Positions 42,332 to 51,992 of a stretch of DNA of 64,000 bases are shown one piece after another (within the stretch, counting starts at the first letter, position 1; each line of letters starts with the position of its first letter). The stretch is from Sphingobacterium nematocida (lineage in GTDB: Bacteria; Bacteroidota; Bacteroidia; Sphingobacteriales; Sphingobacteriaceae). The translations under genes were made by a program, and so were the position numbers. The DNA lies in contig NZ_FUZF01000014.1 in the NCBI RefSeq assembly GCF_900168125.1, positions 1 to 64,000 on the forward strand, in the 5' to 3' direction. The notes beneath the pieces were generated by a model. It searched no databases and was not told where the DNA came from. It worked only from the letters and a program-made list of their open reading frames with translations.

Positions 42332-43219
42332 ATGAAAATACTAGACGGTAAAGAAGTATCTGCAAAGATTAAAGAAGATATAAAAGTTGAAGCTGCAGCT
42401 TTTACTGCTGTTGCAGGCAGAAAGCCTCATCTTGTTGCTATCTTAGTTGGAAATGATGGTGGAAGCGAAACCTATGTAGCCAGTAAAATGAGAAACTGTG
42501 AATTGGTAGGTTTTGAGTCAACTAATATCCGTTATGATGTAGGTGTTTCTGAAGCGGAATTGATTTCTAAAATTCAAGAAATAAATGCAGATCCTACTAT
42601 TGATGGTTTGATTGTACAGCTGCCGTTACCTGCTCACATTGATCCGGATAAGGTCACGGAGGCTATTGACTATAGAAAAGATGTGGATGGTTTTCATCCG
42701 ATTAATTTAGGTCGTATGCAGCGTAATTTACCTTGTTTCATTCCTGCAACACCTTATGGTATTATGTTGATGCTTGCACATTATGGTATTGATACTGCAG
42801 GAAAACATGCTGTTGTTGTAGGAAGAAGTAACATCGTGGGTTCACCAATGAGCATCTTGTTGGCTAGAAATAGTAATCCTGGAAATTGTACGGTTACCTT
42901 AACGCACAGTCGCACAAAAGATCTTAAAACAGAGGTTTTGCGCGGAGATATCATTGTAGCGGCTATTGGCAAAAAGAATTTTGTAACGGCTGATATGGTG
43001 AAGGAAGGAGCAATAGTAATTGATGTAGGGATCAACAGAGAAAATTCTACCGAAACGAAATCTGGCTTTAAGCTTTATGGCGATGTCGATTTCGATAATG
43101 TAGCACCAAAGTCTTCATGGATTACGCCGGTACCAGGAGGAGTAGGGTTGATGACGATCGTCGGTTTGTTAAAGAATACATTAGAGGCGGCTAAAGGTAC
43201 AATTTATCCCAAAAGCTAG
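42332..43219 (+). CDS. folD: Bifunctional methylene-THF dehydrogenase/cyclohydrolase
   Basis: The 295-residue enzyme interconverts 5,10-methylene-THF and 10-formyl-THF. Family signatures: [18 protein letters not shown] (with catalytic Lys in the YVASK segment), [14 protein letters not shown], then [41 protein letters not shown] (NAD(P) loop) and [15 protein letters not shown] at the end. Length is normal. The start ATG is placed by the conserved [12 protein letters not shown]. Confidence 0.97.
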   Translation: MKILDGKEVSAKIKEDIKVEAAAFTAVAGRKPHLVAILVGNDGGSETYVASKMRNCELVGFESTNIRYDVGVSEAELISKIQEINADPTIDGLIVQLPLPAHIDPDKVTEAIDYRKDVDGFHPINLGRMQRNLPCFIPATPYGIMLMLAHYGIDTAGKHAVVVGRSNIVGSPMSILLARNSNPGNCTVTLTHSRTKDLKTEVLRGDIIVAAIGKKNFVTADMVKEGAIVIDVGINRENSTETKSGFKLYGDVDFDNVAPKSSWITPVPGGVGLMTIVGLLKNTLEAAKGTIYPKS

Positions 43220-43428
43220 TTCCTTTTGATTCAAGAGCTTTCGCGGTACAATCAGCGACGGTCCTATTTTTTGATAAGGGGGAAATCGGGAGAGTTTTGG
43301 TTTGGCACACAAATTGAGTATTTAGTAGGGTTAACTAAACTCATTTGTATGGATCATTGGTCGTATTGTATTTTAAAAATATGTTAGTACCGCTAATAGA
43401 TCCATCGCCATTTAAAAAACTATATCTA

Positions 43429-43947
43429 ATGAAAAAAATTGCATTATTAGCAGTAGTAGCCGGAGCAATAACATTTGCATCGTGCAACAATTCTCCTTCT
43501 AAGGACAAGAATGCGGACGGTGAGGTTACGGCAGGTGAACAATTGGATCACTCTTTGGACAAGATGGACCAGGTCTCCTCAGATGCAGCGACAAAAGCGG
43601 AGGCTGATTATAATAAAGCCAAGGCAGATTTAGATGCTGCCATTGCAAAAGGCGATAAGCAAGCTGAAGAGACTGCACGTAAGACACTTGCGGACGCTGA
43701 GGCTGCTTGGAATAAGACTAAAGAGGCGCTGAAAGAAGCTGGCGATAAGGTAGAATCAGGAGTGAGTGGTGCTGTAGATGCTACAAAAGATGCAGCCAAG
43801 AAAACAGGAGCTGCAATAGAAAACACTGCTGATAAAGCTGGAGAAAAATTGAAAAATGCTGGTGAAAAAGCGGAAAATGCTGTTAAGGAAACAGCAAATG
43901 AAGCGGAGAGAAAAGCTAAAAACGTAAAAGAAGCTTTGAAAAACTAG
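43429..43947 (+). CDS. Lysine/alanine-rich lipoprotein with repeated helix
   Basis: The ATG at 43429 starts a lipoprotein signal peptide (KKIALLAVVAGAITFASC; an upstream in-frame ATG at 43345 is rejected because of it). Cysteine 20 or so would be lipidated. The mature part, about 150 residues, is a long amphipathic helix rich in Ala, Lys, Glu and Asp, with KAEADYNKAKADLDAAI, KAEENTAD-like and AGEKAENAVKET units, as in LEA-like or apolipoprotein-like stress proteins. No catalytic feature. It has a hairpin terminator after it. Confidence 0.8.
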   Translation: MKKIALLAVVAGAITFASCNNSPSKDKNADGEVTAGEQLDHSLDKMDQVSSDAATKAEADYNKAKADLDAAIAKGDKQAEETARKTLADAEAAWNKTKEALKEAGDKVESGVSGAVDATKDAAKKTGAAIENTADKAGEKLKNAGEKAENAVKETANEAERKAKNVKEALKN

Positions 43948-43969
43948 ACTTCCAGATACAATGATTTTG

Positions 43970-43996
43970 TGAACGCCCGTATTAATCGGGCGTTCA
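43970..43996 (+). terminator. Terminator after the lipoprotein gene
   Basis: TGAACGCCCG (43970-43979) pairs perfectly with CGGGCGTTCA (43987-43996) around TATTAAT, then TTGTTTATAAT. It begins 22 bp after the stop. Confidence 0.8.
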
Positions 43997-44098
43997 TTGT
44001 TTATAATAGCAGTGACATACGATGAGATAGCCATGTCGCAATAACTGCCAAATACAAATGAACACAATCGAGCTTACGAGCTCTACGGAATAAATCAG

Positions 44099-44118
44099 GA
44101 TCTGCCAGCTGGCGGATC
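44099..44118. repeat. REP-like palindrome GATCTGCCAGCTGGCGGATC
   Basis: This 20-base near-palindrome (one T-G pair in each arm) lies 18 bases before the GreA-like gene. Another imperfect inverted repeat, GAGCTTACGAGCTC, is 20 bases further upstream (44069-44082). They may be a small REP-type element or part of a leader. No other copies were seen in the window. Confidence 0.4.
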
Positions 44119-44135
44119 ATCAATGATAATTATAT

Positions 44136-44585
44136 ATGAATAGAGAAGATATACTGGAGGCATGTTTTGAATATGTACAGGGTAGAATCAAGGAGATTAC
44201 TGTGGCTATAGATTCTGCTAATAACTCCCTGTCGGAAGATACGAAAAGTAGTGCAGGAGACAAGTATGAGACTAGTAGAGAAATGATTCAGCAAGACTTA
44301 AGTCGATTTCAGCAACAACTAAGCTTAGCTAATGAAGATTTACAGAGTCTTGAACGAATTAAGCATAGCTATCAGACTTCATCGATTTTGTCTATTGGTA
44401 GCTTAGTCGAGGTTAATAACAGCGGTTGGTACTTCATAGCAGTAAGCATAGGCCGTCTCCCAACATATCCAAATGTATACGTTATTTCTCCAAAGTCTCC
44501 GATCGGTAAATTGTTTCTAGGTAAAACGGTAGGAGATAAAGTAGCGTTTAACAATCAATCTTTTATTATCAACCAAGTTTTATAA
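44136..44585 (+). CDS. GreA/GreB-like C-terminal domain protein
   Basis: The 149-residue protein has a helical N-terminus (about residues 1-85; coiled-coil-prone, with EDTKSSAGDKYETSREM) and a C-terminal FKBP-like beta domain ending SPKSPIGKLFLGKTVGDKVAF, matching the SPLGRALLGKKVGD motif of transcript-cleavage factors GreA/GreB. The acidic tip residues that GreA uses inside RNA polymerase are not obvious, and the coiled-coil is short. It may bind RNA polymerase without cleavage activity. It is a single gene. Confidence 0.65.
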   Translation: MNREDILEACFEYVQGRIKEITVAIDSANNSLSEDTKSSAGDKYETSREMIQQDLSRFQQQLSLANEDLQSLERIKHSYQTSSILSIGSLVEVNNSGWYFIAVSIGRLPTYPNVYVISPKSPIGKLFLGKTVGDKVAFNNQSFIINQVL

Positions 44586-44692
44586 GTGCTAGGTTCGATT
44601 CTTTTTCTTTTTTTTATTATTTTGGTAGAGGCTTCTCTTGCATGCAGCATACAATGGCCTTTAATTGAAATAGAACAACTAATTGTTTATCT

Positions 44693-46162
44693 ATGATTTT
44701 GATTGTGGATGATAAGCCCGAGAATATTTTTTCGCTTAGGAGCTTATTGGAATCGAAGAGTTTTGAGGTGGATACTGCGCTTTCTGGCGAGGAAGCACTG
44801 AAAAAGGTCTTGAAGATGGATTATGCATTGATCATCCTGGATGTTCAGATGCCCGGGATGGATGGATTTGAAGTCGCAGAGATATTGGCCGGGTATAGTA
44901 AAACAAAAGAGATCCCTATTATTTTTTTATCCGCAGTCAATACAGATAAGAAATTCATAACCAAAGGATATGCTTCTGGGGGTATTGATTATATCACTAA
45001 ACCTGTCGATCCTGATATCCTGATGCTCAAGGTAAAAACTTTTTACCGATTGTACGAGCAGACTTTAGCCTTGAATGAGGTAAAACGTAAATTACAATTG
45101 GAGGTCGAGAGCAGAAAGAAAGTGCAGGAAGAGCTTAAAGTTAAAGTAGACTTCTTTCATACTGTACTGGAAGCTATTCCACAGATCGCATTTACAGCAG
45201 ATTCTTTAGGAGAGATTACCTTTGTCAATGAAAATTGGTTTAAGTATGCAAAAACTGCGATAGATTTTCCAGAAATTCACGACGGTGATACTTCTATAGA
45301 TACCTTCTATAAAGAAAATATAAAATCAGGAGAGCCCTTTGAAGCCGAAGTACGTATCCGAAACGTCGATACAAAGGCATATCGTTTCCACTTGCTTCGA
45401 ATCATACCTGTTAAAGAAGGGGGGGAAAGAAATAGCTGGGTTGGTACATTTACCGATATCGAAGATCAAAAACAGATCGAGAATAAGAAGGATGAATTTT
45501 TAAGTATTGCTAGTCATGAACTGAAAACACCACTGACCAGCATCAAAGCGTATATACAGCTTTTGGAAAGGATGATTGTCTCTTCTGGGGATGAAAAAGT
45601 TTCTACTTACATCCATCGCGCCCAAGATCAGATAATTAAGTTGGAAAGTCTTATTGCTGATTTACTGGATATTTCTAAGATAGAAAACGGAAAACTAAAG
45701 GTCAACTGTAAGCCCTTCGATTTAGAATCTTTGATCGTTAATGCAATCGATACCATATCACATACCCATCAACATGTAGATGTGCGCATCGAGCGTAAGG
45801 GAGAACCGTTTGTAGATGAGGTGAATGCCGATGCTATTCGGATTGAGCAAGTACTGATCAATTTTTTGACGAATGCGATAAAGTATTCTCCAGGGGCTGA
45901 AAAGGTATTGGTCAAGACAGAGCGACGTGACTCGCATGCATATATTGCGGTGCAGGATTTTGGAATAGGTATCCCCAAAGAGAAGCAGGACTATGTTTTT
46001 TCAAAATTTTATCGCGTTGAAGAATCTTCTGTTAAGTTTCAAGGACTGGGCATAGGATTATATATCTGTGCAGAAATAGTGAGACAGCATAAAGGTACTT
46101 ACGGTGTCAATAGCGAAAGTGGAGAAGGAACGACTTTTTATTTTAGTATACCATTAAATTAA
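44693..46162 (+). CDS. Hybrid sensor kinase: receiver-PAS-HisKA-HATPase
   Basis: The 489-residue soluble protein begins with a receiver domain (ILIVDDKPENIFS, Asp in LIILDVQMPGMDGF near residue 53). A short coiled coil leads to a PAS domain (about 155-265), then HisKA with phospho-His near residue 275 (FLSIASHELKTPLTSI) and an ATPase domain (NFLTNAIKYSPGAEK, DFGIGIPKEKQD, GLGIGLYICAEIV). The receiver at the N-terminus suggests that it takes input from another kinase. The second, larger hybrid kinase begins 6 bp after its stop. Confidence 0.93.
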   Translation: MILIVDDKPENIFSLRSLLESKSFEVDTALSGEEALKKVLKMDYALIILDVQMPGMDGFEVAEILAGYSKTKEIPIIFLSAVNTDKKFITKGYASGGIDYITKPVDPDILMLKVKTFYRLYEQTLALNEVKRKLQLEVESRKKVQEELKVKVDFFHTVLEAIPQIAFTADSLGEITFVNENWFKYAKTAIDFPEIHDGDTSIDTFYKENIKSGEPFEAEVRIRNVDTKAYRFHLLRIIPVKEGGERNSWVGTFTDIEDQKQIENKKDEFLSIASHELKTPLTSIKAYIQLLERMIVSSGDEKVSTYIHRAQDQIIKLESLIADLLDISKIENGKLKVNCKPFDLESLIVNAIDTISHTHQHVDVRIERKGEPFVDEVNADAIRIEQVLINFLTNAIKYSPGAEKVLVKTERRDSHAYIAVQDFGIGIPKEKQDYVFSKFYRVEESSVKFQGLGIGLYICAEIVRQHKGTYGVNSESGEGTTFYFSIPLN

Positions 46163-46168
46163 GGACGG

Positions 46169-49100
46169 ATGCCCAAACAAATTATCAGAAAATTACAGAT
46201 AGGTTTCGGAATATCACTGCTTGTTCTTATTGCAAGTTCTACAGCTTCCTATATCAGTATTAAAAAGCAGATTGATAACCGAAATCAATTAGTAACTACC
46301 CAACAATTGATTCAATCTGTAAATCATATTCTTATTGATCTTCAGAATGCAGAAACTGGACAGAGGGGTTTTTATCTCACCAATAAAGAATCTTTTTTAG
46401 AACCCTACTTGGAGAGCAAAGTCTCGTTATCTCAATCCTTTCGCGATGCGAGATCATTACTATCCAAAGACTCGAATCAAGGGTTGCGCTTGGATAGCCT
46501 TTCATCGTTGGTAGATACAAGGATGTCTATTCTAGGCAAATGGGAAAAACAAAAGAGGACGGGGGTAAGCATAGAATCGGAACAATTGGAAGAAGGTAAG
46601 GTCTATATGGACAGTTGCCGGAATCTGATAGATCGATTTTTAGCTGTTGAGGATGTTGTCCTTAAGAAGCAAAATGCAGAACTGGACAGTTCTTCTAATA
46701 TTACTTCGTTATTTATTGTGATAGCAGCTATTTTCTCTTTATTGATCACTATTGTGTTTTATATGCAGATCCGCGGTGAATTCAGAAGGCGTGAAAAACT
46801 GCAGAATATACTAAAAGAGAAGGACGAAGAAATGAGAACTAGGGTGAGAATGATCGAGCAGATTGCTAAGAAAGTTTCTGCTGGAGACTATTCTGTGCGA
46901 GTTGCTGATAACGAAAAAGATGAACTAGGAAGTTTATCGAACTCGCTTAATGGGATGACTCTTTCTTTGGAGAATGCATTTGGAAAAATACACGACAATG
47001 AGTGGAAACAAACGGGATTGGCATTACTGAATGAAGTTCTTGTAGGGAATAAAAATGAACGAGTGATTGCAGAAGATGCCTTAGCTCATTTGATCAACTA
47101 CGGAGCCTGTATTAATGGGGCATTATATCTATTGGATAAGAATCAGTTGATCTTGCGAAGTTATTATGGCCTAGAGGGACAGATGCGTGAAAAATTAAGC
47201 TTTGGCGAAGGGATTGTAGGTCAGGTATTCTTAGATAAGCGAATTAAATTGCTGGAGCATATTGACAGTTCAGAGTTTACCGTAAGTTTTACGAATGGTC
47301 AATTGAAACTAAAGAATATCCTATGGTTACCGCTTATGCTGGAAGGGAAATGTTATGGTGTGTTTGAATTGGGGGCATTGGATAAATTTGCTGCGTTAAC
47401 TATTTCTTTTTTTGAAGAGGCCGGGAGGATTATTGCATTGGAGTTATTGGCTGCGCAAGGAAGAAATAAGGTACAAAATCTATTAGAAGAGACGCAAGCC
47501 CAGTCGGAAGAATTGCAAACACAACATAGTGAACTGGAAAATCTAAACACTGAACTGGAAGCTCAAGCACAAAAACTGCAGGCTTCTGAAGAAGAACTGC
47601 GTGTGCAGCAAGAAGAACTTTTGCAGAGTAATCAGGAGCTTGAAGAGCGATCGAAGTTGTTGGAAGAAAAGAATGAGCTTATCGCTGCAAGGAATGAAGA
47701 AATTCAAAAAAAGGCGGAGGAGTTGGCTCTGACTACAAAATATAAATCGGAGTTTTTGGCGAATATGTCTCATGAACTACGTACGCCGTTAAATTCTATC
47801 TTATTGCTTTCGCGCTTGTTGTCAGAAAATGTTGAAGAAAATCTGACAGATGAACAGGTGGAGTCGGCTAATGTCATTCAGAGTTCGGGTACAGGATTGT
47901 TAACCCTGATTGATGAGATTTTGGATCTTTCTAAGATCGAAGCAGGGAAAATGAATCTCGAATACCAACAGGTGAGTATTTCGGCACTTTGTAAGGAATT
48001 AGAAAGCCTGTTTCATCCCCTAGTAAAGGAGAAGGGCATCGGTTTCTCTATCCATATAGATGATGCGATTCCTGATATTATTGAGACGGATAAACTTAGG
48101 CTGGAACAAGTGCTTCGAAACTTATTGTCCAATGCGATTAAGTTTACGATTGAAGGTGGCGTTTCGCTTCATGTGAGCTTATGCTCTACCAACGCTAATT
48201 TTATTCAATTTGCTGTAAAGGATACGGGTATTGGCATTAGTCCAGAAAATCAAAAATTGATTTTTGAAGCTTTTCAACAGGCTGACGGTTCGACCCGAAG
48301 AAAATTTGGCGGAACCGGGCTTGGTCTTTCTATAAGTAGAGAGATCATGCGTCTACTTGGAGGAGAAATAGCCTTGACAAGTAATCTGAACGAAGGGAGT
48401 ACTTTTACAATATCAATCCCTCAGGATAAAAGCAAGACCGTGGAAATCGAACCTGCACAATTGGAAATGGCGCAGAATCAACTGCCTATATCCACAATTG
48501 AAGATTCTAACACTATCGATTCTTTCTCGTATCGTACAATAGAGATTCCTGATGATGTCGCTGACGATCGCGGTAATATCCAAGATGGGGATAAATTAAT
48601 TCTGATTGTTGAAGACGATACAAATTTTGCAAAGGCATTGTTGAAATATACAAGACAACAAAAATATAAGGGGATTGTATTGGTCAGAGGAGATCTTGTA
48701 TTGGAAATAGCCGAAAAGTATCAACCGTTGGCGATCTTGTTGGATATTCAGTTACCGATGAAAGACGGTTGGCAGGTTATGGATGATTTGAAAAATAACT
48801 CTAAAACAAGGCATATTCCTGTCCATATGATGTCTTCGCTCAAGATGAAGCGGGAGAGCTTGATGAAAGGAGCTATAGATTTTATCAATAAGCCTATCGC
48901 TATTGAGGAGATTGGGAGAATTTTCGAACGAATCGAGGATGCGCTAACCCGGAATCCGAAAAAGGTGCTTATTGTAGAGGAAAATGCAAAACATGCTACC
49001 GCCTTATCGTATTTTTTGAGCAATTTCAATATTCAATCGGAGATTAAGGAGAATGTATCGGAGACTGTAGATGCTCTACTGTCAGAAGATGTAAATTGTG

Positions 49101-49771
49101 TGATATTGGATATGGGTATTCCTGATAAGATCGGCTATCAAACGCTGGAAGCAATTAAGGCTAACCAGGGTTTAGAGAATTTGCCCATTATTGTATTTAC
49201 CGGTAAACAACTGTCGCAGATTGAAGAGTTAAAAATCAAACAGTTTGCAGATTCTATCGTTGTAAAAACAGCCCACTCGTTCCAGCGTATTCTAGATGAG
49301 GTAGGGTTATTTTTACATTTGGTTGAAGAGAATAATGGACATATAGAAAAGAAACGAACCAATAAATTAGGTTCTTTGAGTGAGGTATTAGTCGGCAAGA
49401 CCGTATTGGTTGCCGACGATGATGTTCGTAATATTTTTTCACTGACCAAAACATTAGAGCCGTATCAGATGGAAGTTCTGTCTGCCACGAATGGTAAAGA
49501 AGCATTGGATGTGATAAAGCAAAATCCGAATATTGCTGTCGTGTTAATGGATATGATGATGCCTGAAATGGATGGCTATGAAACGATAAGGGAAATCAGA
49601 GACATGCCTGCATTTGCCCGGTTACCAATAATAGCGGTTACGGCTAAGGCGATGATCGGAGATCGGGAAAAATGTATTCAAGCAGGGGCTTCGGACTATA
49701 TTTCGAAACCCGTAGATAAGGATCAGTTGCTGTCCTTATTGCGTGTATGGTTGTATGAATCTAAAGTATGA
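46169..49771 (+). CDS. Large hybrid kinase: CHASE3-HAMP-GAF-HisKA-HATPase-three receivers
   Basis: The 1200-residue protein has a membrane helix at about 10-28, a CHASE3-like extracytoplasmic domain (about 36-170; LQNAETGQRGFYLTN), a second helix (about 178-200), HAMP, a GAF domain (about 290-425), a long coiled coil, HisKA with His535 (FLANMSHELRTPLNSI), an ATPase domain and three receivers starting near 811 (LILIVEDD, AILLDIQLPMKDGW), 932 (weaker: VLIVEENAK, CVILDMGIPD) and 1079 (VLVADDDVRN, VVLMDMMMPEMDGY). The middle receiver has an altered acidic pocket. Its gene overlaps none, but the next receiver starts 10 bp later. It resembles kinases that feed CheB/CheR-type modules in Bacteroidetes. 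Confidence 0.9.
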   Translation: MPKQIIRKLQIGFGISLLVLIASSTASYISIKKQIDNRNQLVTTQQLIQSVNHILIDLQNAETGQRGFYLTNKESFLEPYLESKVSLSQSFRDARSLLSKDSNQGLRLDSLSSLVDTRMSILGKWEKQKRTGVSIESEQLEEGKVYMDSCRNLIDRFLAVEDVVLKKQNAELDSSSNITSLFIVIAAIFSLLITIVFYMQIRGEFRRREKLQNILKEKDEEMRTRVRMIEQIAKKVSAGDYSVRVADNEKDELGSLSNSLNGMTLSLENAFGKIHDNEWKQTGLALLNEVLVGNKNERVIAEDALAHLINYGACINGALYLLDKNQLILRSYYGLEGQMREKLSFGEGIVGQVFLDKRIKLLEHIDSSEFTVSFTNGQLKLKNILWLPLMLEGKCYGVFELGALDKFAALTISFFEEAGRIIALELLAAQGRNKVQNLLEETQAQSEELQTQHSELENLNTELEAQAQKLQASEEELRVQQEELLQSNQELEERSKLLEEKNELIAARNEEIQKKAEELALTTKYKSEFLANMSHELRTPLNSILLLSRLLSENVEENLTDEQVESANVIQSSGTGLLTLIDEILDLSKIEAGKMNLEYQQVSISALCKELESLFHPLVKEKGIGFSIHIDDAIPDIIETDKLRLEQVLRNLLSNAIKFTIEGGVSLHVSLCSTNANFIQFAVKDTGIGISPENQKLIFEAFQQADGSTRRKFGGTGLGLSISREIMRLLGGEIALTSNLNEGSTFTISIPQDKSKTVEIEPAQLEMAQNQLPISTIEDSNTIDSFSYRTIEIPDDVADDRGNIQDGDKLILIVEDDTNFAKALLKYTRQQKYKGIVLVRGDLVLEIAEKYQPLAILLDIQLPMKDGWQVMDDLKNNSKTRHIPVHMMSSLKMKRESLMKGAIDFINKPIAIEEIGRIFERIEDALTRNPKKVLIVEENAKHATALSYFLSNFNIQSEIKENVSETVDALLSEDVNCVILDMGIPDKIGYQTLEAIKANQGLENLPIIVFTGKQLSQIEELKIKQFADSIVVKTAHSFQRILDEVGLFLHLVEENNGHIEKKRTNKLGSLSEVLVGKTVLVADDDVRNIFSLTKTLEPYQMEVLSATNGKEALDVIKQNPNIAVVLMDMMMPEMDGYETIREIRDMPAFARLPIIAVTAKAMIGDREKCIQAGASDYISKPVDKDQLLSLLRVWLYESKV

Positions 49772-49781
49772 TTTATTGGAG

Positions 49782-50153
49782 ATGGAAATCAAAAACCTGA
49801 TATTGATAGTTGACGATGATGTGCGTAATATTTTTGCTTTAGAGCTGACATTGAAAGCTAAAGGATATAAAGTGATATCATGTCAAGGTGCCAGAGAAGC
49901 ACTACAAATAATAGCGGAGAATAATCAACTCGGATTGGTCTTGATGGATATGATGATGCCTGATATGGATGGATATGAGGCGATAAGTACGGTTAGAAAT
50001 TCTACTAAATACCCTAAAATTCCAATGATAGCTGTGACGGCCCAAGCGATGAGTGGTGACCGGGAGAAATGCATCGCGTCGGGAGCGAATGATTATGTTT
50101 CGAAGCCGATACAGGTCGATGTTTTGCTGGATGTTATAAAAAAGTGGATGTGA
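49782..50153 (+). CDS. Single-domain response regulator (CheY-like)
   Basis: From ATG 49782 (MEIKNLILIVDDDVRN) the protein has 123 residues, only a receiver domain: Asp in GLVLMDMMMPDMDGY, Thr in MIAVTAQAMSGDREK, Lys in DYVSKPIQVDVL. It is similar to the third receiver of the preceding kinase, so a duplication is likely. Its stop and the CheR ATG share one base (TGATG), and it probably carries phosphoryl groups to another target. Confidence 0.9.
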   Translation: MEIKNLILIVDDDVRNIFALELTLKAKGYKVISCQGAREALQIIAENNQLGLVLMDMMMPDMDGYEAISTVRNSTKYPKIPMIAVTAQAMSGDREKCIASGANDYVSKPIQVDVLLDVIKKWM

Positions 50154-50974
50154 TGTTAGAACCGGATATCTTGAAAGATGAAGAAATCAATTTGTTGCTT
50201 AATGATGTAGCGACAATATATGGCTATGATTTTACACAGTATAGCCGGGCTTCTCTCAAGAGACGGTTGAATAGAATTTGCCTTGTTGATCGTTTTTCGA
50301 GCTTTGCTGAATTAAGGTATCGGGTTGTTAATGACAGTTCGTACCTACAACGGTTTATTGAAGAAATCACGGTAAATGTGACCGAAATGTTTAGGGATCC
50401 GAGTTTTTATAAAATGCTCCGGAATGAGGTGATGCCTAGACTTGGTACTTATCCATTGATTCGCATCTGGGTAGCTGGATGCTCTACCGGAGAAGAAGCA
50501 TACTCTATTGCAATATTACTTAAAGAAGCAAATTTGTATCATAAATCATTGATGTATGCTACGGATATTAATCCTACTGTACTAGAAAAGGCTGCTAAAG
50601 GAATATTTCCACTGAATCAGATGAAATTATATTCAGAAAATTATATCCTTTCTGGAGGAAAGAATGATTTTTCCCAGTATTATGTCGCTGGTTATGATTT
50701 TGCGAAATTTGATTCTTCATTGAGTGAAAGAATGATATTCTCTACCCACAACCTAGTCTCAGATACTTCTTTTAATGAATTTCAATTGATATTATGTCGT
50801 AATGTACTGATTTATTTTGATAAGGACTTACAGGAACGTGTGTTCAGAGTTTTTGACGAAAGTCTTCAAAATTTGGGTTATCTGGCATTGGGTACGAAAG
50901 AAACATTACGCTTTTCGAGCATAGAGGGGCGGTATAGACAAGTTAGTGAAGAGAAAATTTGGAGAAAGCACTGA
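50153..50974 (+). CDS. CheR-type protein-glutamate methyltransferase
   Basis: The 273-residue protein starts at the ATG at 50153. It has a helical N-domain (YDFTQYSRASLKRRLNRIC) and the CheR methyltransferase domain: EEITVNVTEMFRDPSFY, RIWVAGCSTGEEAYSIAILL (SAM binding), LMYATDIN and LILCRNVLIYFDKDLQ. CheR normally methylates glutamates of chemoreceptors using SAM. No chemoreceptor is encoded in the window, so another target is expected; in related systems such pairs sit beside multi-domain kinases. It is followed directly by CheB. Confidence 0.92.
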   Translation: MLEPDILKDEEINLLLNDVATIYGYDFTQYSRASLKRRLNRICLVDRFSSFAELRYRVVNDSSYLQRFIEEITVNVTEMFRDPSFYKMLRNEVMPRLGTYPLIRIWVAGCSTGEEAYSIAILLKEANLYHKSLMYATDINPTVLEKAAKGIFPLNQMKLYSENYILSGGKNDFSQYYVAGYDFAKFDSSLSERMIFSTHNLVSDTSFNEFQLILCRNVLIYFDKDLQERVFRVFDESLQNLGYLALGTKETLRFSSIEGRYRQVSEEKIWRKH

Positions 50975-50979
50975 AATAT

Positions 50980-51549
50980 ATGTCAGGTAGATCAAAGGTA
51001 GTATTAATTGGAGGATCAGCAGGAAGTATACACGTCCTGCTGGAGATTTTACCTCGTCTTGATCCTCATTCTTTGCTGAGCATTGTTATTGTGTTACATC
51101 GAAAAGCTCATCCAGAAAGTACCTTAAGCATGCTATTGAATGCCTATAGCACCTTGCCTGTGCTAGAAGTGACTGATAAAATGATTCTGGAAAAAGGTAA
51201 AGTATATTTAGCTCCTGCAGATTACCATTTGTTGTTTGAAAGTGATGGATCGATGTCCTTGGATGTTTCGGAAAAGGTTAATTTCTCTAGACCATCTATC
51301 GATGTTTCTTTTTATTCGGCAGCACAGGTATTTGGAGCCGATGCTGTAGCTATGTTATTGTCGGGGGCAAATAGTGATGGGGTTGAAGGGTTGTCTTATA
51401 TTACGCAATACGGTGGTGTGATATGTGTACAGGACCCCAGTACTGCAGAGGTTGATTTTATGCCTAGACAGGCTTTGCAGCAGTTGCAGGTCAATGATGT
51501 GTTGATTCCTGCAGATATGGCTGCTTATATTAATAATTTGAGTGATTGA
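50980..51549 (+). CDS. CheB-type methylesterase without receiver domain
   Basis: ATG 50980 (MSGRSKVVLIGGSAGS) gives 189 residues; a TTG at 50959 overlapping cheR is also in frame. The CheB catalytic triad is visible: Ser in GGSAGS, His in VLHRKAHPES, Asp in SGANSDGVEG. The regulatory receiver of CheB is missing, which is common for the sensory-kinase-linked forms. With CheR it would add and remove methyl or deamidate side chains on a shared partner, perhaps the CHASE3 kinase. Confidence 0.92.
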   Translation: MSGRSKVVLIGGSAGSIHVLLEILPRLDPHSLLSIVIVLHRKAHPESTLSMLLNAYSTLPVLEVTDKMILEKGKVYLAPADYHLLFESDGSMSLDVSEKVNFSRPSIDVSFYSAAQVFGADAVAMLLSGANSDGVEGLSYITQYGGVICVQDPSTAEVDFMPRQALQQLQVNDVLIPADMAAYINNLSD

Positions 51550-51572
51550 AATTTTAAAAGATTCATCTATTT

Positions 51573-51932
51573 ATGAGTAAGAAAATCATGATTTTTGACG
51601 ATGATAAGACGATATTGAGTATTTTTTCTATTGTCTTAGAAGCCTCTGGCTATACGGTTGAGATTTCCGAGACATCACATGATATTATTGAAAGAGTAGA
51701 GGTGGCAATGCCAGATGTGATAATTATGGACAATTGGATTCCGGATATAGGAGGCATTGAAGCAACTCAACTCTTGAAAAAGAATGCTAAATTCAAACAC
51801 ATTCCTGTGGTGTATTGTTCTGCCAATAGTGATATAGAATCGTTGGCAGATAGAGCGGGAGCTGAAGCCTACCTACCTAAGCCCTTTGACTTAGTCGATC
51901 TGGAACAGACGATTGAGCGATTGGTGGGTTAG
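51573..51932 (+). CDS. Single-domain response regulator
   Basis: The 119-residue protein is a receiver domain only: IMIFDDDKTILS, Asp in VIIMDNWIPDIGG, Ser/Cys in VVYCSANSD in place of the usual Thr, and Lys in YLPKPFDLVDL. The altered Asp context (DNWIPD) suggests changed switching. It follows cheB by 23 bp and ends the sensory island at 51932. Confidence 0.9.
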   Translation: MSKKIMIFDDDKTILSIFSIVLEASGYTVEISETSHDIIERVEVAMPDVIIMDNWIPDIGGIEATQLLKKNAKFKHIPVVYCSANSDIESLADRAGAEAYLPKPFDLVDLEQTIERLVG

Positions 51933-51992
51933 TTGCTCGAATAGAAATTTGTTATTTCATAATTTTTTTATAGCTTCGTTCAAAGCCAAATT

